DNA of 64,000 nt. Source: Algoriella xinjiangensis. Lineage in GTDB: Bacteria > Bacteroidota > Bacteroidia > Flavobacteriales > Weeksellaceae. Under the pieces are notes generated by a model. That model was given only the letters and a program-made list of their open reading frames with translations. It was not told the DNA's origin and ran no database searches. Where the stretch lies: positions 62,001 through 126,000 of the forward strand of contig NZ_FOUZ01000010.1 of the NCBI RefSeq assembly GCF_900115015.1. The letters run 5' to 3'. Shown piece after piece: positions 43,702 through 51,676 of the stretch; position 1 is the stretch's first letter; each line of letters opens with the position of its first letter. The position numbers were made by a program, and so were the translations under genes.

Positions 43702-44342
43702 TGGAGTTAGATGACTTAAAATCAATTTGGGGTTCTATCAAGGAAGAAGAAAAATTTGACCAAAATCAGATTTTTCAAATGTTAAAAAAGAAATCATCAA
43801 CAACAATAAAATGGTTATTTATTTTCACATTTTGTGAATTTATCCTTTTTATTGGTTACAATTTATATATTTTAATTTCGGGTAAAAGTTTATTTGCAAA
43901 CGAAGTTAAAACGCTTGTTGAGCAAAAAACAATCAATAATTACGAAATCGCTTCAGTTTTAGGAATCGTGATCACGTTTGGATTTTTGGTAATGGCTTTT
44001 CGCTATTTTAAAAAGATAGATCTTAATCAATCTGTTGTCGATTTAATGAAAAATATTATTTCGTTTCGTCGCTTGGTTAACCTTTTTATACTTTTTACAG
44101 TTTTAAGTTTAATCATATCTTCAGCTCCATTTTATTACGAATTAGGACAATCTATTTACCTTGCAAAACATGCAAATGACATAAAACCACTTGTAGAAAA
44201 CGCAAGTATTTATGGTTGGATTGCGATTATTACGGCTATTGCATTTATTATAATTATCGGAACTATTTATTATGGAATAATTTACTTTCTATTTTTAAGA
44301 AAACTTCAACAAAATCTGAAGGAACTAAGAGAAATCAAATAA
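43701..44342 (+). CDS. Four-helix membrane protein, probable anti-sigma factor
   Basis: A 213-residue protein with an N-terminal cytoplasmic segment (MELDDLKSIWGSIKEEEKF) and about four transmembrane helices. A short N-terminal domain facing the cytoplasm, together with the coupling to the sigma gene, suggests that it holds the sigma factor at the membrane. The segment is too short for a ZAS zinc domain and lacks its HxxxCxxC motif, so the anti-sigma role is inferred from context only. It was formerly the sort of protein mis-named beta-carotene monooxygenase. Confidence 0.7.
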   Translation: MELDDLKSIWGSIKEEEKFDQNQIFQMLKKKSSTTIKWLFIFTFCEFILFIGYNLYILISGKSLFANEVKTLVEQKTINNYEIASVLGIVITFGFLVMAFRYFKKIDLNQSVVDLMKNIISFRRLVNLFILFTVLSLIISSAPFYYELGQSIYLAKHANDIKPLVENASIYGWIAIITAIAFIIIIGTIYYGIIYFLFLRKLQQNLKELREIK

Positions 44343-44349
44343 AAGTTAT

Positions 44350-44357
44350 AATTTTGT
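44350..44357 (+). promoter_or_regulatory. -7 element before the His/Cys-rich gene
   Basis: TAATTTTG matches TAnnTTTG exactly. The expected start point is one or two bases before the ATG at 44365, so the transcript would be nearly leaderless. There is no -33 TTG. Confidence 0.35.
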
Positions 44358-44364
44358 TTAACGA

Positions 44365-44676
44365 ATGAAAAAATTTATCCAATATCTAATGCTTACGATT
44401 TCACTGTTTATGACGGTGTATCAATCTGCGCATATATTGGATCATGCACTAAACAAAGAGCACAAAGAATTAAAAGATAAATATTCAGTTGCACACGACC
44501 ACAATTGTACAGTTTGTCATTTTAATTCTCAATTTATCGAAAATAATTCTGAAATAGCATTATTTGAATGGACGAAATCTTTCATCCAAAAAGATAAAAC
44601 TTTATACACTACACATGTAAGACAAACAGTTTTACTTACCCACAAAAGTCTACGAGCACCGCCCTACTCTATTTAA
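44365..44676 (+). CDS. His/Cys-rich exported small protein (HYC_CC_PP-like)
   Basis: A 103-residue protein with an N-terminal helix or signal (MKKFIQYLMLTISLFM), eight histidines and a CTVCH pair in HDHNCTVCHF. It ends with LRAPPYSI. Its layout resembles the protein at 47122-47460, which has HHQCHH and TRGPP, and the small Bacteroidota HYC_CC_PP-type proteins. Metal binding in the periplasm or membrane is plausible. It precedes the TonB receptor gene by 53 bases. The metal is unknown. Confidence 0.72.
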   Translation: MKKFIQYLMLTISLFMTVYQSAHILDHALNKEHKELKDKYSVAHDHNCTVCHFNSQFIENNSEIALFEWTKSFIQKDKTLYTTHVRQTVLLTHKSLRAPPYSI

Positions 44677-44729
44677 TTTCAGGAAAAACTACGTGTTATT
44701 TTTTTTAACGTTATTAAATTATTGTATTT

Positions 44730-47114
44730 ATGTCTATCAACATAAAATGCAGTGTTATCGCTACATTAATTTGTGGAACTGCATTTGCTCAAACTGTTTT
44801 TGAAGGTCAAGTAACCGATAAAAATCAAAAACCAATTCCTTTTGCTACCGTTTATTTCGACAAGCAAGAATATCATTCTGATGCGGAAGGAAAATTTAAA
44901 ATAGAAAATCTAGAAAAAGGGAAATATCAAATTGAAATTGACGAACAAGGCTACGAACCTTTTTCTCAAAATATTACTTTTGATACCAAACAAAATTTTG
45001 TTTTTAATTTAACAGCTCACACCTCTTTTGATTTAGATGAAGTGACTGTTTTAGGACATCATCACGATTTTACAACCGCAAATGTAGAGCGCGTTGATCA
45101 ATCTTATATTCAAGAAAATTATGCTGGATCTTTAGCAAAATCCCTCGAAAATATTGCAGGAGTTAATGCATCTGGAATCGGATCTTCTACCTCAAAACCA
45201 ATAATTCGTGGTTTAGGATTTAACCGATTAATTGTTGCAGAAAACGGTGTAAAACAAGAAGGACAACAATGGGGAGCCGATCATGGTTTAGAAATTGACG
45301 CTCTAAATGTAGAAGATATTGAAGTAATAAAAGGTCCTGCAGCTTTAGAATACGGAAACGAAGCTATTGCTGGTGTTATCAAAATTAATAACAATAATTT
45401 ACCTGCAAAACATTCGATTTCTGGCGAAACAAAAGCGCTTTATCAATCTATAAATGATAATTATGGAATCGGATTTAATTTGAAAGCCCGTGGCGATAAA
45501 TTCTTTTATAAAATAAAAGGCTCTTATTCTGATTATGCCGATTATCGCACAACAACAGATCGTATTTATTACTTAAATCGCTATCTGCCAATTTACAATA
45601 AACGTGTAAAAAACACGGCTGGACGAGATGTAAATGCAGAAATACAAGCGGGTTATGTAGGCGAAAAATTTCGTTCTATTTTAACGATTTCTAATGTAAA
45701 TCAAAAGGTTGGTTTTTTTCCAGGATCTCATGGAATTCCGTCTGTAGAACGTTTACAAGATGATGGAAATTATAGAAATATCGAATTTCCGTATCAAAAA
45801 GTAAATCATTTTAAAGTTATTTCTGAAAACGAATTTCGTTTAAATACAAAAGATATTTTTAAGCTTGTAACGAGTTTTCAAAACAACAGAAGACAGGAAA
45901 TGAGCGCTTTTCATACGCATTATGCAAATCAACAAGCGCCAGAAAAAAATCCAAATACCGAGTTAGATTTTGATTTATCTACGTATGACACGCAATTAAA
46001 ATTTGAACATAATCACAATAAAAATTTTAAAACAATTATTGGTGCGCAAGCACAATTACAAACGAACAATATTGCAGGATACAACTATCTTTTACCGCAA
46101 TATGATCGAAATATTTTTAGTGGATTTTTAATCGAAGAATTTAAACAAAATAACCGTTGGAAAGTGACTGCTGGTCTACGTTACGATTATTCTACATTTA
46201 AATCCGAAGGTTATTTTGACCAATTTTTATATGATTATTTAGTCGAGAAAGGAAATTCAGCTGGTATCGCTGATTATTACGCCAATAGAAGCAAAACAAT
46301 TAACCGAAATTTCAGCAATTTAAACGCAATGGTTGGAACAACTTTTCAGCCAAATGATTTGTGGGATTTTAATCTAAATATCGGAACTAATTTCCGTTTA
46401 CCAACAGCTATAGAACTAGGTTCTAACGGAATTCATCACGGTAGTTTTAGACACGAACGTGGCGATGAAAATTTGGATGTAGAAAAAGGAATTGCTTTTG
46501 ATTTTAAAACCGTTTTTCATAAAAATGACTGGGATATTTCGGTAAGTCCGTACGCATATTATTTTAGCAATTATATTTTCTTAAAACCATCTGGTCAATT
46601 TTCTATTTTGCCACATGGCGGTCAAATTTATCAATATACGCAAAGCAAAGCCTTGTTAACTGGTTTTGAATTTGAGGTTCGTAAAAAAATCAACGAAAAT
46701 TTTGATGCAAATCTTGTTTACGAATATTTGTACAATCGTCAATTAACAGAAAATAATAAATTAGGTTATTATTTACCTTTTACGCCTGCTAATAATTTGT
46801 TTGGACAACTAAATTATAAAGTGATAGAACCTGCTGGATTCTTAACAAATATCAGTTTTTTCGCGAATGGAAAATATACTTTTGAGCAAGATAAAATTGC
46901 ACAAAATGAAGATATTACACCTTCTTATTTTTTAGTCGGAATTGGCGGAAAAACGCAAATAAAATTCAACAATTTTAAAGCAGATTTAAGTATTCAAGTT
47001 TCTAATTTACTGAACAAAAATTACTACAATCACACCAGTTTTTATCGTGCTTTGCAATTACCAGAACAAGCCCGAAATATACAAGTGATGCTAGGAATAC
47101 CGTTCGGAAAATAG
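44730..47114 (+). CDS. TonB-dependent outer membrane receptor
   Basis: A 794-residue receptor. It has a signal peptide (cleavage near AFAQ), an N-terminal carboxypeptidase-regulatory-like domain (GQVTDKNQKPIPFATVYF, about residues 25-110), a plug domain (SLENIAGVNASGIGSS, IRGLGFNRLIVAENG and VEVIKGPAAL-like VEDIEVIKGPAALEYG) and a 22-strand barrel ending in FGK. GHHHDF near residue 107 and HHGSFRHERGDE in the barrel are His-rich. With His-rich small proteins on both sides it is probably a metal receptor (zinc or copper are candidates). Confidence 0.92.
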   Translation: MSINIKCSVIATLICGTAFAQTVFEGQVTDKNQKPIPFATVYFDKQEYHSDAEGKFKIENLEKGKYQIEIDEQGYEPFSQNITFDTKQNFVFNLTAHTSFDLDEVTVLGHHHDFTTANVERVDQSYIQENYAGSLAKSLENIAGVNASGIGSSTSKPIIRGLGFNRLIVAENGVKQEGQQWGADHGLEIDALNVEDIEVIKGPAALEYGNEAIAGVIKINNNNLPAKHSISGETKALYQSINDNYGIGFNLKARGDKFFYKIKGSYSDYADYRTTTDRIYYLNRYLPIYNKRVKNTAGRDVNAEIQAGYVGEKFRSILTISNVNQKVGFFPGSHGIPSVERLQDDGNYRNIEFPYQKVNHFKVISENEFRLNTKDIFKLVTSFQNNRRQEMSAFHTHYANQQAPEKNPNTELDFDLSTYDTQLKFEHNHNKNFKTIIGAQAQLQTNNIAGYNYLLPQYDRNIFSGFLIEEFKQNNRWKVTAGLRYDYSTFKSEGYFDQFLYDYLVEKGNSAGIADYYANRSKTINRNFSNLNAMVGTTFQPNDLWDFNLNIGTNFRLPTAIELGSNGIHHGSFRHERGDENLDVEKGIAFDFKTVFHKNDWDISVSPYAYYFSNYIFLKPSGQFSILPHGGQIYQYTQSKALLTGFEFEVRKKINENFDANLVYEYLYNRQLTENNKLGYYLPFTPANNLFGQLNYKVIEPAGFLTNISFFANGKYTFEQDKIAQNEDITPSYFLVGIGGKTQIKFNNFKADLSIQVSNLLNKNYYNHTSFYRALQLPEQARNIQVMLGIPFGK

Positions 47115-47121
47115 TTGATTG

Positions 47122-47460
47122 ATGAAAAAGTATAATCCAATTTTTGGACTATTCTTTGGATTTATCATCTTTTCTATCCAGATTTTTAACCAACTTCACT
47201 TTTCTTTAATTGATCATTCGGAAACTATTTCCTATCAAAAGAAAGAAGTTATTCATCATCAATGTCATCATTTTACGTTTTACAATGTTTTTATTGATAC
47301 GCATGATGAACCAAAAATCGAACAAAATGAAGAAGATAATTTTCAGAGAAAGGAAAGTCTAAATTGTATAGAAAACATTGTTTTTTCTACAATCGAGCTA
47401 AATTTTACGCGTGGTCCGCCATCTAATAATGATACAACAGATTTATCAACCCAAATCTAA
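47122..47460 (+). CDS. His/Cys-rich membrane-anchored small protein
   Basis: A 112-residue protein with an N-terminal hydrophobic segment (about residues 6-25), seven histidines, including HHQCHH (about residues 46-51), and a second Cys in LNCIEN. It contains TRGPPSNN near the end, like RAPPYS in the protein upstream of the receptor. The start is the ATG at 47122, not the TTG at 47119. It begins eight bases after the receptor stop. It probably binds the metal transported by the receptor; inference from composition and context. Confidence 0.68.
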   Translation: MKKYNPIFGLFFGFIIFSIQIFNQLHFSLIDHSETISYQKKEVIHHQCHHFTFYNVFIDTHDEPKIEQNEEDNFQRKESLNCIENIVFSTIELNFTRGPPSNNDTTDLSTQI

Positions 47461-47497
47461 AAACATCATTATTATTCAAATTATAAAATTTAAAAAC

Positions 47498-47947
47498 ATG
47501 AAAAATTCAATCTTAAAATATACATTCGTTTCAATCGCCGCATTATTTATTTCATCTTGTTCTGATGACGATACTACATTAGATACAACAAAACCCGAAA
47601 TAAATCTGATTTCGCCAAAAGATGATGCACATTTTCATTTAGGTGATGATGTTTTAATCGAGGCAATTTTGAAAGATGAAACTGAATTAAGTACCGTTAA
47701 AGTAGAAATACATTCGGCTTCGGACGGACATCAGCATAAAACAGCGGATGTAAACTGGGAATATGACGCGGAAATTGCAATACCCGCAGGCACTAAAGAA
47801 TACACATTAAGTCATAAAGTAACAATTCCGGCAGAAGGAATAAAAGATGGTCATTATCATTTAGGATTATTTTTAATTGATAAAGCTGGAAACCAAACGC
47901 AAACTTTTATCGAAATCGATGTAGTAGATGAAAATCACGAACATTAA
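47498..47947 (+). CDS. DUF4625-like His-rich lipoprotein
   Basis: A 149-residue lipoprotein (signal ending at the lipobox SSCSD). The rest is an Ig-like beta fold with many histidines: DDAHFHLGDD, ASDGHQHKTA, DGHYHLGLF and a terminal ENHEH. DUF4625 proteins beside TonB receptors are common in Bacteroidota. The His clusters suggest divalent-metal binding at the outer membrane. The start at 47498 is chosen because it gives a proper signal peptide. It ends the locus at a strong terminator. Confidence 0.82.
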   Translation: MKNSILKYTFVSIAALFISSCSDDDTTLDTTKPEINLISPKDDAHFHLGDDVLIEAILKDETELSTVKVEIHSASDGHQHKTADVNWEYDAEIAIPAGTKEYTLSHKVTIPAEGIKDGHYHLGLFLIDKAGNQTQTFIEIDVVDENHEH

Positions 47948-47961
47948 TATAAATCATTGTT

Positions 47962-47990
47962 AAATGCCTGAAAATTTCAGGCATTTTTTT
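47962..47990 (+). terminator. Terminator of the TonB locus
   Basis: AAATGCCTGAAA and TTTCAGGCATTT form a twelve-pair stem around one A, followed by a T-run. Confidence 0.9.
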
Positions 47991-48049
47991 ATGTTCATTG
48001 TTAAAAGAATGTTATTTTAGCACTCCTCAACAAAATCAATTATAAAAAA

Positions 48050-48907
48050 ATGATTGCAATAGCAGATAGCGGTTCTACGAAAACGGATTGGGTTATTTTA
48101 GGAGATGACTTGAATGAAGTTTTAAGAACAAATACAATAGGTTTTAACCCTTATTTTGTTTCTGATGAAGATATTTATACAGAATTACAGCAAAACGAAG
48201 ATTTTAAACCAATTGTACAAGATATAACTAAAGTATTTTTTTACGGAGCAGGAACTTCTAGCGAAGCAATGCACGAAGTTGTAAAAAAAGGATTACAAGC
48301 CTTTTTTACAAATGCAGAATTTGTAATCGATCATGACTTACTTGCTGCTTGTTATGCGTCATACATGGGAAAACCAGCAATGGTTTGTATCCTAGGAACG
48401 GGCTCTAACTCATGTTATTTTGACGGAGAAACAATGCGCGAAGAAACAAAATCATTAGCGTATATTTTAGGTGACGAAGGTTCTGGAAATGATTTAGGAA
48501 AAAGAATTTTAAGAGCTTTTTTTACTAAAAAAATGCCTCCTCATTTGGCAAAAGCATTTGATGATTACTACAAATTGAGCGTTGATGAATTAAACAAAAA
48601 TGTTTATCAAAATAAATTTGCGAATACGTATTTAGCTTCTTTCAATAAATTTGTGGTTGAACATAAAAACGATCCATTTATTCAGAAAATTATTTATGAT
48701 GCAATGTCTTCGTTTATTGAATATCAAATTTTACCTTACGAAGAAGCACGTCATTCAGAATTAAATTTTATTGGTTCTATCGCTCATATTTACGAAGATG
48801 TAATACGTTCGGCAGCCGCACAATATCACTTAACAGTAGGTCATATTATTCGTAAACCGATTGATAATGTGGTTGATTATCACAAAAAATATTTAATTAA
48901 TAAATAG
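48050..48907 (+). CDS. BadF/BadG-type (N-acetylglucosamine kinase-like) ATPase
   Basis: A 285-residue ASKHA-fold kinase. The phosphate-1 loop ADSGSTKTDWVI is at residues 4-15, and ILGTGSNSCYF and LGDEGSGNDLGKRIL are the phosphate-2 and adenosine motifs typical of GlcNAc/glucosamine kinases of the BadF/BcrA family. It probably phosphorylates an amino sugar; the exact sugar is unknown. It is cytoplasmic. The formyltransferase gene follows three bases after the stop, so the two act in one unit. Confidence 0.85.
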   Translation: MIAIADSGSTKTDWVILGDDLNEVLRTNTIGFNPYFVSDEDIYTELQQNEDFKPIVQDITKVFFYGAGTSSEAMHEVVKKGLQAFFTNAEFVIDHDLLAACYASYMGKPAMVCILGTGSNSCYFDGETMREETKSLAYILGDEGSGNDLGKRILRAFFTKKMPPHLAKAFDDYYKLSVDELNKNVYQNKFANTYLASFNKFVVEHKNDPFIQKIIYDAMSSFIEYQILPYEEARHSELNFIGSIAHIYEDVIRSAAAQYHLTVGHIIRKPIDNVVDYHKKYLINK

Positions 48908-48910
48908 AAA

Positions 48911-49612
48911 ATGAATCAACCCAAAATTGCTGTTATATCTTACAATACGCCACATCGTAAAACGCAAGATGTTTTGAATGGATTGAAAGCAAAAGGTTAC
49001 AAAAATGTACATGTTTTTGCTTTGCCTTTTGTGCAGCGCGAAAATCCTTTCAAACCAATCTATCAGCATCGTCCAAGTAAATCGATAGAAGTTGAACCGA
49101 TTGATTTTTGTCAAAATTTTGATTATGCTTTTGATTTAACAACAGCTGATAGTTTGAACAATCAATTAAACGATTTTCAGGCAGATTATGTGATTATAGC
49201 TGGCGCAGGTTTATTACCTGATGAGTTAGTCGAGAATCATAAAATAATCAATACGCATCCTGGTTTTTTACCTTTAACACGTGGTTTAGATTCGCTAAAA
49301 TGGGCAATTACGAAAGGTGTAGAAATTGGTGTAACAACACATTTTGTAGACACAGAAGCCGATGCAGGTTTTTTGATTGAACAAAAACGTGTAGCTGTTT
49401 ATAATAATGATACGTTTCATTCGGTTGCTTATCGACAATATGAAATTGAAATTGAAATGTTGGTTAATTCGATAGAATTAATTCCGACTCTTTCTCATTT
49501 CAAGTCGCTTTCTTCAAACGAATTTGAAGCAACTCGCAGAATGCCAAAAGCCATCGAAGAAAATTTGATGCAAGCATTTGAAACTTATAAACAACAATTT
49601 AAAGTCGATTAA
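48911..49612 (+). CDS. Formyltransferase-fold protein
   Basis: A 233-residue protein of the GART/methionyl-tRNA formyltransferase fold. IINTHPGFLPLTRGLDSLKWA carries the N-x-H motif, with Thr and Gly changes from the usual NIHPSLLP. THFVDTEADAG carries the catalytic Asp. The enzyme would transfer a formyl group from 10-formyl-THF. It is shorter than Fmt and has no visible purN-specific features, so a sugar or amine acceptor is possible. Its context with a GlcNAc-kinase-like gene fits an amino-sugar acceptor; inference. Confidence 0.78.
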   Translation: MNQPKIAVISYNTPHRKTQDVLNGLKAKGYKNVHVFALPFVQRENPFKPIYQHRPSKSIEVEPIDFCQNFDYAFDLTTADSLNNQLNDFQADYVIIAGAGLLPDELVENHKIINTHPGFLPLTRGLDSLKWAITKGVEIGVTTHFVDTEADAGFLIEQKRVAVYNNDTFHSVAYRQYEIEIEMLVNSIELIPTLSHFKSLSSNEFEATRRMPKAIEENLMQAFETYKQQFKVD

Positions 49613-49629
49613 AATCATTTATATCTCAT

Positions 49630-49660
49630 AAAAAAAGACCAACTTAAGTTGGTCTTTTTT
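49630..49660. terminator. Bidirectional terminator
   Basis: A perfect palindrome, AAAAAGACCAACTTAAGTTGGTCTTTTT, between the formyltransferase gene and the convergent DUF4126 gene. Confidence 0.9.
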
Positions 49661-49679
49661 AGTTTTATATTAAATTTAA

Positions 49680-50285
49680 TTATAATTCTCTCGCTAATAA
49701 TTCGTCACCTTTTCGTTTAATTTTCTTAAAAACTCGGTAACAACCATACAAAATAACAACAGCAATTATAAAAGCCAATGGTGCAAGAACAATAGCCGTG
49801 ATACTTAAAACTGTAGAACTTAAAGTTTCTCCTGTATTCACTAAAAAATTTCCAGCTCCTGCCGTTGTAGTCGTCGAAACGGCTCGTGCAGCAGCTGTAG
49901 TACCGCTAATTGCAGCCGCAGTTCCTCCTCCAGCAATAATTGCCAAAGCCCATGTTGCAACTTCATTCATTTCGGGCATTGTAATTCCCACCGCAATTGT
50001 ACCAGCCACACCTGCTAACGGAACAGCAATCGTATCTAGCATATTATCTATAAGTGGAATATAATACGCGCCAATTTCTACCAACATTGCAACACCTAAC
50101 GTTATTAGCGCTGGTGTACTCCCAATCCACAACCAACTTTCATCTAAATTAATAAAACTACCTCCAAGTTTTACAGCTAAACTTAAAACAAATAAGGGTA
50201 AAAAGATCCTGAAACCTGCGGCAGCTGCCAAACCAATTCCCAAGAAAAGGGAAAAAATAGTTGAAATTGACAATAAATCATTCAT
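49680..50285 (-). CDS. DUF4126 membrane protein
   Basis: A 201-residue integral membrane protein with four to five helices, rich in Ala, Gly and Thr. The N-terminus SLFLGIGLAAAAGFRIFLPL and the middle PALITLGVAMLVEIGAYYIP match DUF4126. The Ala/Thr-rich GTTAAARAVSTTTTAGAGNF segment lies before the last helix. Function is unknown. It is a single gene, convergent with the BadF/formyltransferase unit. Confidence 0.82.
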   Translation of the reverse strand: MNDLLSISTIFSLFLGIGLAAAAGFRIFLPLFVLSLAVKLGGSFINLDESWLWIGSTPALITLGVAMLVEIGAYYIPLIDNMLDTIAVPLAGVAGTIAVGITMPEMNEVATWALAIIAGGGTAAAISGTTAAARAVSTTTTAGAGNFLVNTGETLSSTVLSITAIVLAPLAFIIAVVILYGCYRVFKKIKRKGDELLAREL

Positions 50286-50669
50286 AGTCTGTTGTTGTAA
50301 ATGGTTCTAATCGTATAAATATAATGATAAAAAAAAATAAAAATTTTATTATTTTTTCTTTCCTTTGCATCCGATTTAAAGAAAGCAAAGTACTGTAAAG
50401 TACTTTTTTTATGTACAATAAACACTAAATGTCTGTATTACATCTAAATAATCGATTAAAAACTCTATCAATTATAAATTGGTCGAGTATTATTCGTTTT
50501 CTTAAAAGTCAACCAACCAATAATACTACATTGACACAACAAAAATCATTCGCAAATCGCTAATTTTTTATTTTAGATTCTGATATGAAACGAGTATATT
50601 TAAGAAATTTTTTCAAGGGATCTTGCAATGAAATCAATTAAGGAAAATAAGAAAAACAAGAAAAAGAAC
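50286..50669. other. Gap upstream of udk with an unexplained plus-strand terminator
   Basis: About 384 bases. AAAGTACT and AGTACTTT form a hairpin with a T-run (about 50388-50410) on the plus strand only, though no plus-strand gene ends here. A TTCCTTTG element (50360-50367, one mismatch) lies upstream. A TATATTTA element (50593-50600) is the probable udk promoter. The rest shows nothing I can assign. Confidence 0.5.
50388..50410 (+). terminator. Plus-strand terminator without an upstream gene
   Basis: AAAGTACT and AGTACTTT pair around GTAA (a GNRA-type loop), and the T-run continues to 50410. Only the plus strand has the T-run. Confidence 0.6.
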
Positions 50670-51296
50670 ATGCTAGTAATTGGTATTGCAGGAGGAACTG
50701 GTTCTGGAAAGACAACGGTTGTACATAATATTTTACGTGATTTAAACGCAGAAAGCGTTATCGTAATTTCACAAGATAATTATTATAAAGATCAACCAGA
50801 ATTATCTTTTGAAGAACGTTCAAAAATTAATTTTGATCATCCAAGATCAATTGATTTTGAATTATTGAAAGAACATGTTGCTGCTCTAAAAAATGGAGAG
50901 TCTGTTTCGCAACCTGTCTATTCGTTTATTACGCATAGCCGTCAAGATGAAACAATTTTAACGCATCCACAATCTGTCATTATTGTCGAAGGTATTTTAG
51001 TTTTGACTGATGCAGATTTACGCGAATTGTTTGATGTAAAAATCTTTGTACATGCAGATTCTGACGAGCGTCTTATTCGCCGTGTTCGCCGTGATATACA
51101 AGAAAGAGGTCGTGATTTGGATGAAGTTTTAACACGTTATCAAAAAACATTAAAACCTATGCATCAGCAATTTATAGAACCTTCTAAAAATTATGCAGAC
51201 ATTATTATTCCGAATATGAAGAAGAAAAATTCTGTCGCAATCAAAGTTTTATCAACTGTAATTAAAGAAAAATTGAACTCTAAAACTACCGTATAA
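50670..51296 (+). CDS. udk: Uridine kinase
   Basis: A 208-residue nucleoside kinase that phosphorylates uridine and cytidine in pyrimidine salvage. The Walker A motif IAGGTGSGKTT is at residues 5-15. SQDNYYKDQPELSFEERSKINFDHP is the nucleoside-binding region, shown here in part. RRVRRDIQERGRD is the lid. I place the start at the ATG at 50670 because family members start MLxIGIAGG; an ATG at 50628 would add a Lys/Asn-rich run of 14 residues. It overlaps the ftsB-like gene by one base (TAATG). Confidence 0.9.
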   Translation: MLVIGIAGGTGSGKTTVVHNILRDLNAESVIVISQDNYYKDQPELSFEERSKINFDHPRSIDFELLKEHVAALKNGESVSQPVYSFITHSRQDETILTHPQSVIIVEGILVLTDADLRELFDVKIFVHADSDERLIRRVRRDIQERGRDLDEVLTRYQKTLKPMHQQFIEPSKNYADIIIPNMKKKNSVAIKVLSTVIKEKLNSKTTV

Positions 51297-51676
51297 TGAA
51301 AGATAAGTCGGAAGAAATATTGGATGAAGAGCTTACGCCAAAGAAAAAAATAATGGATACACGTGTTGTAAAATTTGTGTGGAATCGTTATTTTATTTTG
51401 ACAATTGCATTTGCTGTTTGGATGTTTTTTTTCGACCAAAATTCTTTTTTTGTACACCGTGAGTTAGATAAACAAATTCAACTTTTAGAAGTTGATGAAT
51501 CTTATTTTCAGGAACATTTAAATACCGAAACTGAAAAATTAGATCAACTTAACAGTAATCCTGCCGAAATAGAGCGAATTGCAAGAGAAAACCATTTCTT
51601 GAAAAAAGATGATGAAGATATTTTTATCATTGAACAAGAAAAAGTAAAAAAGCCACAAAAAAAGGACAATGAGTAA
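51296..51676 (+). CDS. FtsB/DivIC-type septum formation initiator
   Basis: A 126-residue single-pass membrane protein: a short cytoplasmic N-terminus, one transmembrane helix (about residues 32-50), then an extracytoplasmic coiled coil (HRELDKQIQLLEVDESYFQEH) and a conserved PAEIERIARENHFLKKDDE segment, which is the FtsB/DivIC signature. It acts in the divisome with FtsL and FtsQ-type proteins. It lies between udk and mutA with overlaps on both sides, a common flavobacterial arrangement as far as I recall. Confidence 0.85.
   Translation: MKDKSEEILDEELTPKKKIMDTRVVKFVWNRYFILTIAFAVWMFFFDQNSFFVHRELDKQIQLLEVDESYFQEHLNTETEKLDQLNSNPAEIERIARENHFLKKDDEDIFIIEQEKVKKPQKKDNE

Noticed and set aside
50429-50563. 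A 44-codon ORF in the gap before udk (MSVLHLNNRLKTL...)
   Set aside because: No recognised similarity, no promoter element at a good distance, and it lies in a region better explained as regulatory. Kept as unassigned.
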